DNA of 64,000 bases from Modestobacter excelsi (GCF_005930495.1 NZ_SJEX01000002.1:62001-126000); one strand, 5' to 3'. Shown: positions 33,065 through 42,428, counted from the first letter of the stretch. Numbers and translations are program-made. The notes: generated from the sequence alone by a model not told the origin.

Positions 33065-36000
33065 ATGAGGGCAAGGACGGCGACCATCGCCGCACGGACC
33101 ACCGCGGGCGTGGTGGGACTGGCGCTGGCGATCGGCGTGCTGGGCGCAGCGGTACCGGCGGCACACGCCGACTCCGCGCCGGTGGACCCCACCAGCAGCG
33201 CGACCCCGAGCACGGTGACCGCGGACGCGCTGCCCACCGTGCAGATCAACGGCGTGGCCTGGGCCCAGGTCGTGGTGGGCAACACCGTCTACGTCGCGGG
33301 CAAGTTCACCTCCGCGCGGCCGGCCGGCGCCGCCGCCGGCACGCAGGAGACCGTCCGCAACAACATGCTCGCGTACGACATCCGCACCGGTGCGCTGGTC
33401 ACCTCCTTCGCGCCGGACCTGAACGCGCAGGCGCTGGCTGTCGCGGCCTCGCCCGACGGCAGCCGGGTCTACGTGGCCGGGGACTTCAGCACGGCCAACG
33501 GCCAGACCCGCAAGCGCGTCGCGGCGTACGACACCGCCACCGGCCAGCTCGTCGCCGACTTCAAGCCGAGCGTGACCGGCCAGGTCCGGGCGTTGGCGGT
33601 CACCGGTTCCGCGGTCTACCTGGGCGGCAGCATCAGCGCGGTCGGCACGACCAGCCGCACCTCGCTGGCCGCCGTCTCCCCGTCCGGTGCGCTGCTCCCG
33701 TGGGCGCCGGTCGCCGGCGCCGCCGCGACCGGCGGCAGCAAGGAGGTCCTCGCCCTGGTGGCCACCAACGGTGGCGCGCAGGTCGTGGCCTCGGGCCGGT
33801 TCGCCAGCCTCAACGGTGTCGCGGCCACCGGTGTCGGCGCGCTCGACGCGGCCACCGGTGCGACGCGGCCGTTCGCCGTCAACCGGATCATCACCAACCA
33901 GGGGACGAACTCCGCCATCTGGAACCTGTCCACCGACGGGACGACGGTCTTCGGCAGCGGCTACGACTACTACGGCCCGGGCAACCTCGAGGGCACCTTC
34001 GCCGCGAAGGCCGACGGCGGCGCGCTCGTCTCGGTGGCCTACTGCCGCGGTGACAACTACTCCAGCTACGCCACCGGTGGCGTGGTCTACATCGCCTCGC
34101 ACATGCACGACTGCTCCTACGTCGGCGGCTACGGCGACATCGGGCAGTACAAGCGGGCGACCGCCTTCACCGTGGCCGCCACCCGCACGGTCACCGGGAG
34201 CACCTTCCGGAACAACAACTGGCTGGGCCAGCCGGCCGGCTCGCTGCTCGACTGGTTCCCGACGATCCCCGCCGGCACCTACACCGGGCAGGACCAGGGC
34301 TCCTGGAGCGTCGCCGGCAACACCCAGTACGTCGTCTACGGCGGCGAGTTCCCGTCGGTGAACGGCACCAGGCAGCAGGGCCTGGTCCGCTTCGCCACCG
34401 CCGCGATCGCCCCGAACAAGATCGGTCCGGACGCCGCGCTGCTCAAGCCCACGGTGACCGCCGTCGGCGCCGGCGCGGTGCGGGTCGCCTGGACGGCCAC
34501 CGCCGACCAGGACAACGAGAACCTGACCTACCGGGTCTACCGCGACGGCGCGACCACCCCGTTCTACGAGACCACGCAGGCCTCCACCTGGTGGAACACC
34601 CCGGCGATGGTGATCGGTGACACCGGCCTGCCCGCCGGCACGCACACCTACCGCCTGACGGTCACCGACCCGATGGGGAACGTCGCCAGGCCCGCAGCGG
34701 TCTCGGTCACCCTCGCCACCGGCGGTGCGGCCCGGCCCTACGCCGACGTCGTCCGGGCCGACGGCGCGACCGACCTCTGGTCGCTGGGGGAGACCTCCGG
34801 CACGACCGCCTACGACCTCGAGGGCGCGACCGACATGACCACCGGCACCGCGGTCACCCGCGGCACCGCCGGCGCCCTCTCCGGTGACGCCAACACCGCG
34901 TACACCCTCTCCAACAGCACGTCGTCCTTCGCGTCGACGCGCACCGCGGTGGCCGGCCCGCAGACCTTCTCGGTGGAGGCCTGGTTCAAGACGACCTCCA
35001 GGACCGGCGGCCGCATCGTCGGCTTCGGCAACTCGACGACCGGCGCCAGCAACCTCTACGACCGGATGGCGTTCCTGGACGCCACCGGCCGGGTCGTCTT
35101 CGGTGTGTACAACGGCGCGACCACGGCCGTCACCAGCCCCCTGGCCTACAACGACGGCCGGTGGCACCAGGTCACCGCGACGCTGAGCTCCAACGGCCTG
35201 GTGCTGTACATGGACGGCAAGCAGGTCGCCTCGCGCACCGACGCCGTCTCCGCCCAGCCGTACACCGGCTACTGGCGGATCGGGTACGACAACGTCTGGG
35301 CCGGCTCCACCACCTTCACCGGCTCGATCGACGAGGTCGCCGTCTACCCGACCGCGCTGACCGCAGCCCAGGTCGCCAGCCACGTCGCCGTCGCCACCAC
35401 GGGCTCCGCCCGCAACCAGGCGCCGAACGCCGCGTTCACCTCGACCGCGACCTTCCTCGACGCCGGCTTCGACGCCCGCTCCTCCAGCGACACCGACGGC
35501 ACCGTCGTCGGCTACGCCTGGGACTTCGGCGACGGCACCACCGGCACGGGCCCGACCGCGACGCACGGCTACCGGACCGCCGGCACCTACGCGGTGACCC
35601 TCACGGTCACCGACGACGACGGCGCCACGGCGAGGAAGACCGCATCGGTCTCGGTCGTCGCACCGCCGGCCAACGTCGCCCCGACCGCCGCCTTCACCGC
35701 GGTGTCCGGAGGGGCCACCGGGTCCTTCGACGCCACGGCGTCCGGCGACACCGACGGCACCATCGCCGGGTACCGCTGGGCCTTCGGTGACGGCGCCACC
35801 GGCACCGGGGTCACCGCCTCGCACACCTACGCCCAGGACGGCACCTACACCGTCACCCTCACGGTGACCGACGACGACGGTGCCACCACCAGCACCACGG
35901 AGCAGGTCACCATCGTGTCCGGGGTGCTGGCGGCCGACGGCTTCGGCCGGACGGTGACCGGCGGGCTGGGCACGGCCGACACCGGCGGTGTCTGGACCTC

Positions 36001-37555
36001 CTCCGCGGGTGCCGCCCGCCAGTCGGTGGCCGCGGGCACGGCGACGTTCGCCATGACCAAGGGCACCAACACCGGCTCCTACCTGGGCACGGTGTCGGCC
36101 ACCAGCTCCGACGTGCAGGCGTCGTTCTCGCTGGCCTCGGTGCCGACCGGCGGTGGCGCGTTCGTCTACGTCACCGCTCGCCAGGTCGGGCTGAACACCT
36201 CCTACTCCACGCAGGTCCGGGTGCTGGCCGACGGTTCGGTCGGGGTGTCCCTGGTCCGCTTCGCCGGCACCACCAACGCCGTGCTCATCGGCAAGGAGGT
36301 CGTCGTGAAGGGCCTGACCTACACCGCCGGCACCGTGCTCCGGGTCGACGTCCAGGCCGTGGGCACCGCGCCGACCAGCCTGTCGGCCACGGTGTGGGCG
36401 GACGGCACGACCCGGCCGACCACACCGACGGTCACCGCCACGGACACCACCGCAGCGCTGCAGGCGCCCGGATCGGTGGGCCTGCTCGGGTACCTCTCCG
36501 GCAGCGCGACCAGCCCGGTCGACGTCCGGGTGACCTCGTTCGGGGCCGTCCCGGTCGGCGGCACGCCGGCACCGACGACGCCGACCGCGCCGACGACGCC
36601 GACCGAGCCGCCCGCCCCCGTCCCGCCGGTGGCCCCGGCGAACACCGCCCCGACGGCCGCCTTCACCGCGGCCACGGACGCCCTGTCGGTGACCGTCGAC
36701 GGCTCGGGCTCCACGGACGCCGACGGCACCGTGACCGCCTCCGCCTGGGACTTCGGTGACAACGGCACCGGCACCGGCACCACCGCGTCGCACACCTACG
36801 CCGCGGCGGGCAGCTACACCGTCACCCTGACGGTGACCGACGACGACGGCGCCACCGCCCGCACCCAACGGACGGTGACCGTCACCGCCCCGGTCACCCC
36901 GGCCCCGCCGGCCGACGTCATCGCCGCCGACGGCTTCGACCGGACCGTCACCGGTGGCCTGGGCACGGCCGAGGACGGCGGCAACTGGACCGTCAGCGCC
37001 GGCGCCACGCGGCAGTCGGTGTCGGGGGGCGCCGCGACGTTCGCCCTGACCAAGGGCACGAGCACCGGGTCCTACCTCAGCGGGGTCGCGGAGAGCAGCG
37101 TGGACGTGCGGACGGCGCTCTCGCTGTCCGCCGTGCCGACCGGCGGCGGGGCCACGGTCTACGTGGGCGCCCGCCGGGTGGACACCAACGTGGCCTACCA
37201 GGGCCGGGTGCGCGTCCTCGCCGACGGCACGGTGGCCGTCGCCCTGGTCAAGCAGGCCGGCACCAGCAACGACGTGCTCATCGGCAAGGAGGTCGTGCTC
37301 ACGGGCCTGACCTACACGCCGGGCACCGTGCTCGACGTGCGGGTCGTCGCCACCGGCACCGGCGCCACGCAGCTGGCGGCGACGGTGTGGGCGGCCGGCA
37401 CGACCGAGCCGACCACCCCCACGGTGACCGGGACCGACACGACCGCCGCCCTCCAGGCAGCGGGCTCGGTCGGGCTGACCGCCTACCTGTCGGGCAGCGC
37501 CACCTCCCCGGTGGACGTGCGGTTCAGCGAGATCACCGTCACGCCGGTCGCGTGA
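33065..37555 (+). CDS. Large secreted multidomain protein (beta-propeller-like, LamG, PKD repeats)
   Basis: 1496 residues, secreted via an N-terminal Sec signal (AGVVGLALAIGVLGAAV, cleavage near AHA-DS). In order: a beta-propeller-like region with repeated AYDIRTG/AYDTATGQ segments (about 45-450); an FN3-like domain (about 461-555); a LamG/concanavalin-like domain (about 570-775, with FSVEAWFKTTS and RWHQVTATL); PKD1 (784-869) and PKD2 (869-950), both with the WxFGDG-type core; a 200-residue beta-rich module (955-1165); a Pro/Thr linker; PKD3 (1192-1280); and a second copy of the module (1284-1496). The last two blocks are clearly a duplication. No LPXTG or other anchor is seen. Likely an adhesive or matrix protein of the exopolysaccharide layer. 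Confidence 0.88.
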   Translation: MRARTATIAARTTAGVVGLALAIGVLGAAVPAAHADSAPVDPTSSATPSTVTADALPTVQINGVAWAQVVVGNTVYVAGKFTSARPAGAAAGTQETVRNNMLAYDIRTGALVTSFAPDLNAQALAVAASPDGSRVYVAGDFSTANGQTRKRVAAYDTATGQLVADFKPSVTGQVRALAVTGSAVYLGGSISAVGTTSRTSLAAVSPSGALLPWAPVAGAAATGGSKEVLALVATNGGAQVVASGRFASLNGVAATGVGALDAATGATRPFAVNRIITNQGTNSAIWNLSTDGTTVFGSGYDYYGPGNLEGTFAAKADGGALVSVAYCRGDNYSSYATGGVVYIASHMHDCSYVGGYGDIGQYKRATAFTVAATRTVTGSTFRNNNWLGQPAGSLLDWFPTIPAGTYTGQDQGSWSVAGNTQYVVYGGEFPSVNGTRQQGLVRFATAAIAPNKIGPDAALLKPTVTAVGAGAVRVAWTATADQDNENLTYRVYRDGATTPFYETTQASTWWNTPAMVIGDTGLPAGTHTYRLTVTDPMGNVARPAAVSVTLATGGAARPYADVVRADGATDLWSLGETSGTTAYDLEGATDMTTGTAVTRGTAGALSGDANTAYTLSNSTSSFASTRTAVAGPQTFSVEAWFKTTSRTGGRIVGFGNSTTGASNLYDRMAFLDATGRVVFGVYNGATTAVTSPLAYNDGRWHQVTATLSSNGLVLYMDGKQVASRTDAVSAQPYTGYWRIGYDNVWAGSTTFTGSIDEVAVYPTALTAAQVASHVAVATTGSARNQAPNAAFTSTATFLDAGFDARSSSDTDGTVVGYAWDFGDGTTGTGPTATHGYRTAGTYAVTLTVTDDDGATARKTASVSVVAPPANVAPTAAFTAVSGGATGSFDATASGDTDGTIAGYRWAFGDGATGTGVTASHTYAQDGTYTVTLTVTDDDGATTSTTEQVTIVSGVLAADGFGRTVTGGLGTADTGGVWTSSAGAARQSVAAGTATFAMTKGTNTGSYLGTVSATSSDVQASFSLASVPTGGGAFVYVTARQVGLNTSYSTQVRVLADGSVGVSLVRFAGTTNAVLIGKEVVVKGLTYTAGTVLRVDVQAVGTAPTSLSATVWADGTTRPTTPTVTATDTTAALQAPGSVGLLGYLSGSATSPVDVRVTSFGAVPVGGTPAPTTPTAPTTPTEPPAPVPPVAPANTAPTAAFTAATDALSVTVDGSGSTDADGTVTASAWDFGDNGTGTGTTASHTYAAAGSYTVTLTVTDDDGATARTQRTVTVTAPVTPAPPADVIAADGFDRTVTGGLGTAEDGGNWTVSAGATRQSVSGGAATFALTKGTSTGSYLSGVAESSVDVRTALSLSAVPTGGGATVYVGARRVDTNVAYQGRVRVLADGTVAVALVKQAGTSNDVLIGKEVVLTGLTYTPGTVLDVRVVATGTGATQLAATVWAAGTTEPTTPTVTGTDTTAALQAAGSVGLTAYLSGSATSPVDVRFSEITVTPVA

Positions 37556-37560
37556 GCCGA

Positions 37561-37591
37561 CTGCGGGGCCGCGCCGGACGCGGCCCCGCAG
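37561..37591 (+). terminator. 13-bp perfect hairpin terminator
   Basis: CTGCGGGGCCGCG pairs perfectly with CGCGGCCCCGCAG over CCGGA, five bases after the PKD gene stop. Confidence 0.8.
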
Positions 37592-37607
37592 GACCCCAGT
37601 TCGGGTG

Positions 37608-37639
37608 ACGCCCGGTGCCGCAGCAGCGGCACCGGGCGT
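37608..37639 (+). terminator. Second perfect hairpin before the flippase gene
   Basis: ACGCCCGGTGCCGC pairs with GCGGCACCGGGCGT over loop AGCA. It ends 21 bases before the flippase GTG, so it may be a second terminator or a leader structure hiding or exposing that start. Confidence 0.55.
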
Positions 37640-37660
37640 TCGCGCGGGGAGGATCAGCAC

Positions 37661-38920
37661 GTGACCGGAGTGGTGCGCCTGCTGCGGCGTCCGGCCACCG
37701 GCGCCCTCGCCGGCCAGGTGACGTCCGCCCTGGCCGGGTTCGTGCTGCAGGTCGCCGCGGCCCGGGCGCTGGGCGCCGCGGGCCTGGCCACCTTCTCCTT
37801 GGCCTACGGCGCCATCGTGCTGGCCACCGCCGTGTGCAGCGGCCTGGTCGGCGACTCGCTCACCGTCCTGGACCGCCGCGAACCGCGGGTCCGGGCCGGG
37901 CTGCACGTGAGCACGGCCCTCGTCTCCGGCGCCGCCGGGCTGGCCGGCGGCGTGCTGGGCGTGGCCACCGGCGTCCTGCCGGCCTGGGCCGGGCTGCTGC
38001 TCGGCGCCGCGACGGCGGCCTTCGTGCTCGAGGACACCCTGCGCCGGCTGCTGATGGCCACCGGCCGGTTCTGGTCGCTGCCCGCCGTCGACGTCACCAG
38101 CCTCGTCGTCGCCCTCGGGACCCTGCTGGTCGCCGCGGACGCCGGTGGGCTGTCCCTGTCCTCCTTCGTCGTCGCCCTGCTGGCGGGGCAGTCCGCTGCC
38201 GCCGTCGTCGCCTGGGTGCTGCTGCCCGCGGCCGAGCGGCCGCGGGGTCCGTGGCGGGACCCGGCGCTGGGGACCGTGTTCGCCTTCGGCAGCTGGCGTG
38301 CCGCCGCGCAGACGGTCCGCCCGGCGCTGCTGACCGTGCTGCGGCTGTTCGTCGTCGCCGTCGCCGGCGCGGCGGCCTACGGCCCGCTCGAGGCCGCCCG
38401 GGTCTACACGGCGCCGACCCTGGTGCTCGTCGCCGGCCTGGGCACCTTCCTGCTGCCGTACTTCGTCTCGCTGCGCCCGCACGGGCCGGCCGCCGGGCTG
38501 CGGGCCGCCGACCGGGCTGCGGCGGGTCTGGCCCTCGCCGTCGGGGTCATCGGGCTGCTCGCCGTGGTCGCGCTGCCCTGGGCGGGTCCGCTGATCACCG
38601 GCGGCGACTACCCGGTGCCGGGCGGGGCGGTGGCCGGCTGGTCGGTGTACGCCGTCGCCAGCGCCGTCCTGCTGCCCTACTCCGGGCTCGCCTCGGTGCA
38701 CGGGGCGCAGCGCCGGGTGCTGGTGCTCCGCGGCTTCGAGTTCGCCTCGCTGGCCGCGGTCGCCCTGCTGCTGCTGGCCGTCGACGGCGGCGTGCCGTGG
38801 ACGCCGCTGGCACTGACGCTGGGCCCGGTGCTGGCCGCCGCGGCCGTCCGGCGCTCGGTGCTGCGGCCGCTGGCGCGCAGCGCGCCCGTGCCCGCCGTCC
38901 GTGCACCGGCCGTCGCATGA
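37661..38920 (+). CDS. Wzx-like polysaccharide flippase (MATE/MOP superfamily)
   Basis: 419-residue membrane protein with about 12 helices and few charged residues. The N-terminal ALAGFVLQVAAARALGAAGLATFSLAYG matches the first-helix pattern of Wzx/MurJ-type exporters. It would flip the lipid-linked repeat unit across the membrane. GTG start with GGGAGGATC upstream. Its stop overlaps the ATG of the Wzy-like gene. The family call is from topology and position; sequence divergence in this group is high. Confidence 0.78.
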   Translation: MTGVVRLLRRPATGALAGQVTSALAGFVLQVAAARALGAAGLATFSLAYGAIVLATAVCSGLVGDSLTVLDRREPRVRAGLHVSTALVSGAAGLAGGVLGVATGVLPAWAGLLLGAATAAFVLEDTLRRLLMATGRFWSLPAVDVTSLVVALGTLLVAADAGGLSLSSFVVALLAGQSAAAVVAWVLLPAAERPRGPWRDPALGTVFAFGSWRAAAQTVRPALLTVLRLFVVAVAGAAAYGPLEAARVYTAPTLVLVAGLGTFLLPYFVSLRPHGPAAGLRAADRAAAGLALAVGVIGLLAVVALPWAGPLITGGDYPVPGGAVAGWSVYAVASAVLLPYSGLASVHGAQRRVLVLRGFEFASLAAVALLLLAVDGGVPWTPLALTLGPVLAAAAVRRSVLRPLARSAPVPAVRAPAVA

Positions 38921-40164
38921 CCGCGGCACTGACGGCGGCACTGACGGCGGGCACCGGTTTCCCGACCGGCCGGGGGCGGAGCTCCTGGGTCCTCCAGCTG
39001 GCGACGCTGCTGATGGTGCTGGGCGCGGTCGACTGGCGCCGCGGTGCCTACTTCGCCGGCTCGGTGGACCCGGTCGTGCTCAGCAAGGCGCTGGTCGCCG
39101 GGCTCGGCCTGCTGCTGGCCTTCGGGCTGGCCTCCGCCGGGCGCGGTCACCGGCTCGGCACGCTGTCGGTGTGGTGGCTGGCGATCGTGCTGGGCAGCTC
39201 GGTCTGGGGCGCGCTGACCGCGGGCAAGCTGCTCGGTGGCGGGGTGATGGCCGTCCGGGTGGCCGTGCTCGGCGCCACCGTGTTCTTCCTGCTCCGGGCA
39301 GCACCGTCGCTGGAGGTGCTGCGCCGGACGGCCTGGGCGTGCGGCGCCGTCGCGGTGCTCGCCTCGCTGACCGGCCTGCCCGCGATGACCGACGGCCGGC
39401 TGGCCGGCGGCCTGCCGGCGATGGACCCCAACGCGCTGGCACTGCTGGCCGGCATCCCGCTGGTCTTCCTGGCCTGGCGCACCGTGCTCGGCGAGGCCAG
39501 CTGGGGCATGGCCGTCGGCGGCTGCTGCCTCCTCGCCGTGCTGTGGCTCACCGGGTCGCGCACGGCCCTGCTCATGCTGCTCGTCGGCGTCGCCGCGATG
39601 GCGGTGCAGGTCCGCCGGCCCCGGGTCGGGCTGGTCGTCGGCGTGCTGGTGCTCGGCGCGCTGGGCGCGGTCGGCGCGGTCGCCACCGGCGTGCTGTCCA
39701 GCTTCGCGGAGCGCGGCGGGGACGGCACCAGCACGCTGGGCTCCCGCTTCATCGCCTGGCGGGCCGCCCTGACCTGGGCGGACTCCACCTGGCAGGCCGT
39801 CTTCGGTGGCGGTCTCAACATCAAGATCATCCGCGTGACGGGGCAGTACTGGGAGACCCAGCCGCTGGACAGCAGCTGGGCGTCCCTCCTCGTGCAGACC
39901 GGCGTCCTCGGCCTGCTCGTCGCCGCCGGCTGGGTGTGCTGGGTGGCCCGCGGCGCGCTGCGCGCCCCGTACCCGCACCGGGTCCTCTTCGTCGGGCTCT
40001 GGGTCTTCCTGGTCGGCCGCAGCCTGCTGGAGAGCGGGCTGTTCGACGCCAGCCCGGCCTTCCTGCTCTTCCTCTCCGTGTCGCTGCTGGCCGAGGGCGC
40101 CTCCCGCCAGCGGCTGCGGGACGAGCTCGGCGACGCCTCGCCCGTCCCCGCTCTCCAGCGCTGA
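38917..40164 (+). CDS. O-antigen ligase/Wzy-like polymerase
   Basis: 415 residues, about 11 hydrophobic helices. The large periplasmic-loop region has LGSRFIAWRAALTWADSTWQ, then FGGGLNIKI and LDSSWASLLVQTGVLGLL, the pattern of Wzy_C/O-antigen ligase domains. It would polymerise exported repeat units. ATG overlaps the flippase stop; the first codons contain a short 12-base tandem repeat (GCGGCACTGACG twice), encoding AALTAALT. Together with the Wzx-like and Wzz-like genes it makes a Wzy-dependent export system. Confidence 0.82.
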   Translation: MTAALTAALTAGTGFPTGRGRSSWVLQLATLLMVLGAVDWRRGAYFAGSVDPVVLSKALVAGLGLLLAFGLASAGRGHRLGTLSVWWLAIVLGSSVWGALTAGKLLGGGVMAVRVAVLGATVFFLLRAAPSLEVLRRTAWACGAVAVLASLTGLPAMTDGRLAGGLPAMDPNALALLAGIPLVFLAWRTVLGEASWGMAVGGCCLLAVLWLTGSRTALLMLLVGVAAMAVQVRRPRVGLVVGVLVLGALGAVGAVATGVLSSFAERGGDGTSTLGSRFIAWRAALTWADSTWQAVFGGGLNIKIIRVTGQYWETQPLDSSWASLLVQTGVLGLLVAAGWVCWVARGALRAPYPHRVLFVGLWVFLVGRSLLESGLFDASPAFLLFLSVSLLAEGASRQRLRDELGDASPVPALQR

Positions 40165-40261
40165 CCCGCCGGGCCCCCGCCCGGCAGGCGCCTGACGCGA
40201 GGGTCACTCCTGGCGGGTCGCGCCCTGGAGCCCGGGGAGTGACCGGCCCTGGACGCAGCAC

Positions 40262-40292
40262 AGCCCGGACGGTCAGCGGACCGTCCGGGCTG
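40262..40292. terminator. Bidirectional hairpin between convergent genes
   Basis: AGCCCGGACGGTC pairs perfectly with GACCGTCCGGGCT over AGCG. It lies between the polymerase gene and the end of the Wzz-like gene. Confidence 0.8.
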
Positions 40293-40310
40293 TGGTGGGG
40301 GAGCGGTGGC

Positions 40311-41519
40311 TCAGGGGCGCGACGCCGGGACGGCGTCCCGCGGAGCCGGCGTCCGCGCGCGGATCAGCTGGGCCGGCACGCTCGCCGGAGCCGGCAGGGG
40401 TGCGGACCGCGGGACCGCCCCGGCACGGGCGGCCCGGCGCCGGGGCGCGGGCTGCAGGACCACCGAGAGGACCCGGACACCGGCGGCGTCCAGGACCGAG
40501 CGCAGCTCGTGCAGGTCGGCCCGGTCGGTACGGCCGGGCGCGACGACGAGGACGACGCCCGCGTGGCCCTGGGTGGTCCGCCGCCACTCGCGCAGCGAGG
40601 CCTGCGGCGAACCGACCCGGAACTGCACGCCGACCCGCCCGGAGGCGTCGGTGAGCGGGGCCGGCGCCGTGCCGAGCACCTCGACCGGGACCTCCCAGGC
40701 GGTCAGCTCCGCGGCGACCTGGTCGACGACCGCGGCGGCAGCCGCCGGGTCGTCGTCGGAGGGCGAGAGCGCGACCACCCGGACGAGCTGGTGCTCGGCC
40801 ATCGGCTCGAGCTGGCGGGCGAGCGAGGTGGTGGGCCGGTGCGCCCGCAGCGCCCGGCCGGCCGGCGCGGCGTGCACCTGCAGCTGGTCGGCGCCGGCGC
40901 CCCAGGCGGCCCGGACGTCGTCCTCGCTGTGCACCCGGGTGTCCAGCCGGCTGCGGACGACGGCGGCCGCGGCACCGAGCGCCAGGCCGACGACCAGACC
41001 CAGCGGCAGCAGCAGCGCCGGCAGCGGGGAGACCGGGGAGGTCGGCACGGTCGCGGGGTTGGTGACGGTCAGGCTGACCGGGGACGCGCCGTCCCCGGGC
41101 TGCTCCAGCTCCTCCACCGCGGTCCCGAAGCGCTCGGCGACGGCGTTGGCGATCCGGGCGGCCCGGCCGGCGTCGTGGTCCCTGACGGCGATCTCGATCT
41201 GCGAGGTGTCGGCCGGGTTCGTGGCGCTGACCTGCTTGCGGAGGTCGGAGAAGGAGTCGGCCAGGCCCAGCTCGTCGATCACCGGGGCGAGGACGGTGCG
41301 GCTGTCGGCGACCTGCGGGTAGCTGGTCACCCGCTGGTTGACGAACTGCGAGCCGCTGGTGCTGTCGTCGACGCTGGCCACGAAGACCTGGGCCGTCGCC
41401 TCGTAGGTCGGCGGGGTGACCAGCACGATGCCGAGCGCGACCAGCAGGCCGGCCAGGGCCACCCCGAGCCACGTCGTCCAGTACCGGCGCAGGGCCACCC
41501 AGTAGTCCTGCAGTTCCAT
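40311..41519 (-). CDS. Wzz-like chain-length determinant with degenerate kinase-like domain
   Basis: 402-residue membrane protein. TM1 follows ELQDYWVALRRYWTTWLG, typical of Wzz/capsular PCP proteins; an extracytoplasmic alpha/beta region follows (residues 40-170), and TM2 with SPVSPLPALLLPLGLVVGLALG. The cytosolic C-terminal half (about 200-402) resembles the Rossmann-like BY-kinase fold in its spacing (VRVVALSPSDDDPAAAAAVV, GVVLVVAPGRTDRADLHELR) but the P-loop lacks the GxGKT lysine, so it is probably not a kinase. ATG 41519 is preferred over 41552 because TM1 context starts there and GGGAG lies upstream. It sets polymer length in concert with the Wzy-like gene. Confidence 0.82.
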   Translation of the reverse strand: MELQDYWVALRRYWTTWLGVALAGLLVALGIVLVTPPTYEATAQVFVASVDDSTSGSQFVNQRVTSYPQVADSRTVLAPVIDELGLADSFSDLRKQVSATNPADTSQIEIAVRDHDAGRAARIANAVAERFGTAVEELEQPGDGASPVSLTVTNPATVPTSPVSPLPALLLPLGLVVGLALGAAAAVVRSRLDTRVHSEDDVRAAWGAGADQLQVHAAPAGRALRAHRPTTSLARQLEPMAEHQLVRVVALSPSDDDPAAAAAVVDQVAAELTAWEVPVEVLGTAPAPLTDASGRVGVQFRVGSPQASLREWRRTTQGHAGVVLVVAPGRTDRADLHELRSVLDAAGVRVLSVVLQPAPRRRAARAGAVPRSAPLPAPASVPAQLIRARTPAPRDAVPASRP

Positions 41520-41887
41520 GTCGCCGTCTCCCTGTCCACGCCCGTCGGGCACGAGGTCGCGCGCGGGCGCAGCGCCCGCGCGTCCTGGTCCTCTGCGTGC
41601 AGGCTAAGGCGCTGACCAGGCCGGATGCGGTCCCGAGCCGGCTGCCTCACCCGATGGAGAGGGGCCCGCGCCGCCCGCTCGCGGTACCGGTCTGCGGCGC
41701 TCCCGGCCGGCCGCGGGCGCCAGGCCCACCGATCAGGTCACCGGCCCCGCCCCATCGGGTGAACCTGCCCGTCGGCTCTCACGCTCGGTCACCGGATCTG
41801 CCTAGCGTGGCCCTGCGAGCCCGGCCGGACGGCGATGTCCGCCCGGTCCAGTCACGGAGCGTGTCGGTCAGTCGAGGAGAGTGCACG
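41520..41887. other. Divergent region between wzz-like and cytidylyltransferase genes
   Basis: No gene seen over 368 bases. It contains a 23-base palindrome, CGCGCGGGCGC-A-GCGCCCGCGCG (41560-41582), just upstream of the Wzz-like start, possibly an operator or leader hairpin. A TAGCGT hexamer at 41803 could be the -10 of the cytidylyltransferase gene, giving a leader of about 75 bases. Confidence 0.4.
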
Positions 41888-42361
41888 ATGTCCAGGTCCA
41901 CCACAGGCGGTGCCGTCCGGCCCGTCGTCGGCTACGCGCCGGGCGCGTACGACCTCTTCCACGTCGGCCACCTGAACGTCCTCAAGCACGCCGCGGCCCA
42001 CTGCGACCGGCTGGTCGTCGGGGTGGTCTCCGACGAGGTGCTGCTGCAGACCAAGGGCCGGCTGCCGGTCGTGCCGCTGGTCGAGCGCATGGAGATCGTC
42101 CGCAACCTGCGCTTCGTCGACGACGTGCACGCCGAGGTCGTCCCGGAGAAGATCGACACCTGGCGGGAGGTCCGGTTCGACGTCCTCTTCAAGGGCGACG
42201 ACTGGCGGGGCACCGCCAAGGGCGACAAGCTCGAGCGCGACTTCGCCGCCGTGGGCGTGGAGGTCCAGTACTTCCCGTACACGATGCACACCTCGAGCAC
42301 GATCCTGCGCAAGGCGCTGGCGGCCATCACCGCCGAGCCGGCGCTGGCCGCCCGCGCCTGA
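41888..42361 (+). CDS. Glycerol-3-phosphate cytidylyltransferase-like nucleotidyltransferase
   Basis: 157 residues. The nucleotidyltransferase signature is YAPGAYDLFHVGHLNVLKHA (HxGH, residues about 26-29), with conserved SDEVLLQTKGRLPVVPLVERMEIV, LFKGDDWRGTAKG and the C-terminal TMHTSSTILRK (ISTTxI-type). Closest well-known relatives are TagD (CDP-glycerol) and related cytidylyl/adenylyltransferases. GAGGAGAG lies seven bases before the ATG. A CDP-activated alcohol from this enzyme could serve the CDP-alcohol transferase at 29405; that link is inference. Confidence 0.88.
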   Translation: MSRSTTGGAVRPVVGYAPGAYDLFHVGHLNVLKHAAAHCDRLVVGVVSDEVLLQTKGRLPVVPLVERMEIVRNLRFVDDVHAEVVPEKIDTWREVRFDVLFKGDDWRGTAKGDKLERDFAAVGVEVQYFPYTMHTSSTILRKALAAITAEPALAARA

Positions 42362-42369
42362 CCCGGTCG

Positions 42370-42428
42370 GCCGCGTCCAGAGGCTCGTCCCGAGCCTGCG
42401 AGGGATGAGAGGGACGCGGTCCTTCATC
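42370..42428 (-). repeat. Two-tier hairpin repeat, copy H
   Basis: Minus-strand orientation. Outer arms CCGCGTCC (42371-42378) and GGACGCGG (42412-42419); inner TCCC/GGGA around the CGCAGGCTC loop. It lies just after the cytidylyltransferase gene, and its GGACC end abuts TAACCT, a probable -10 for mfd. With copy G it forms a subgroup (ATCCCT...GGGACGAGCCTCTGGACG). Confidence 0.8.

Noticed and set aside
33008-38941. 1977-codon open frame on the minus strand opposite the PKD protein and flippase genes
   Set aside because: Its product is Arg/Gly/Val-rich filler with no domain; the plus-strand genes have signal peptides, motifs and ordered domains. Long antisense frames are expected at this GC content.
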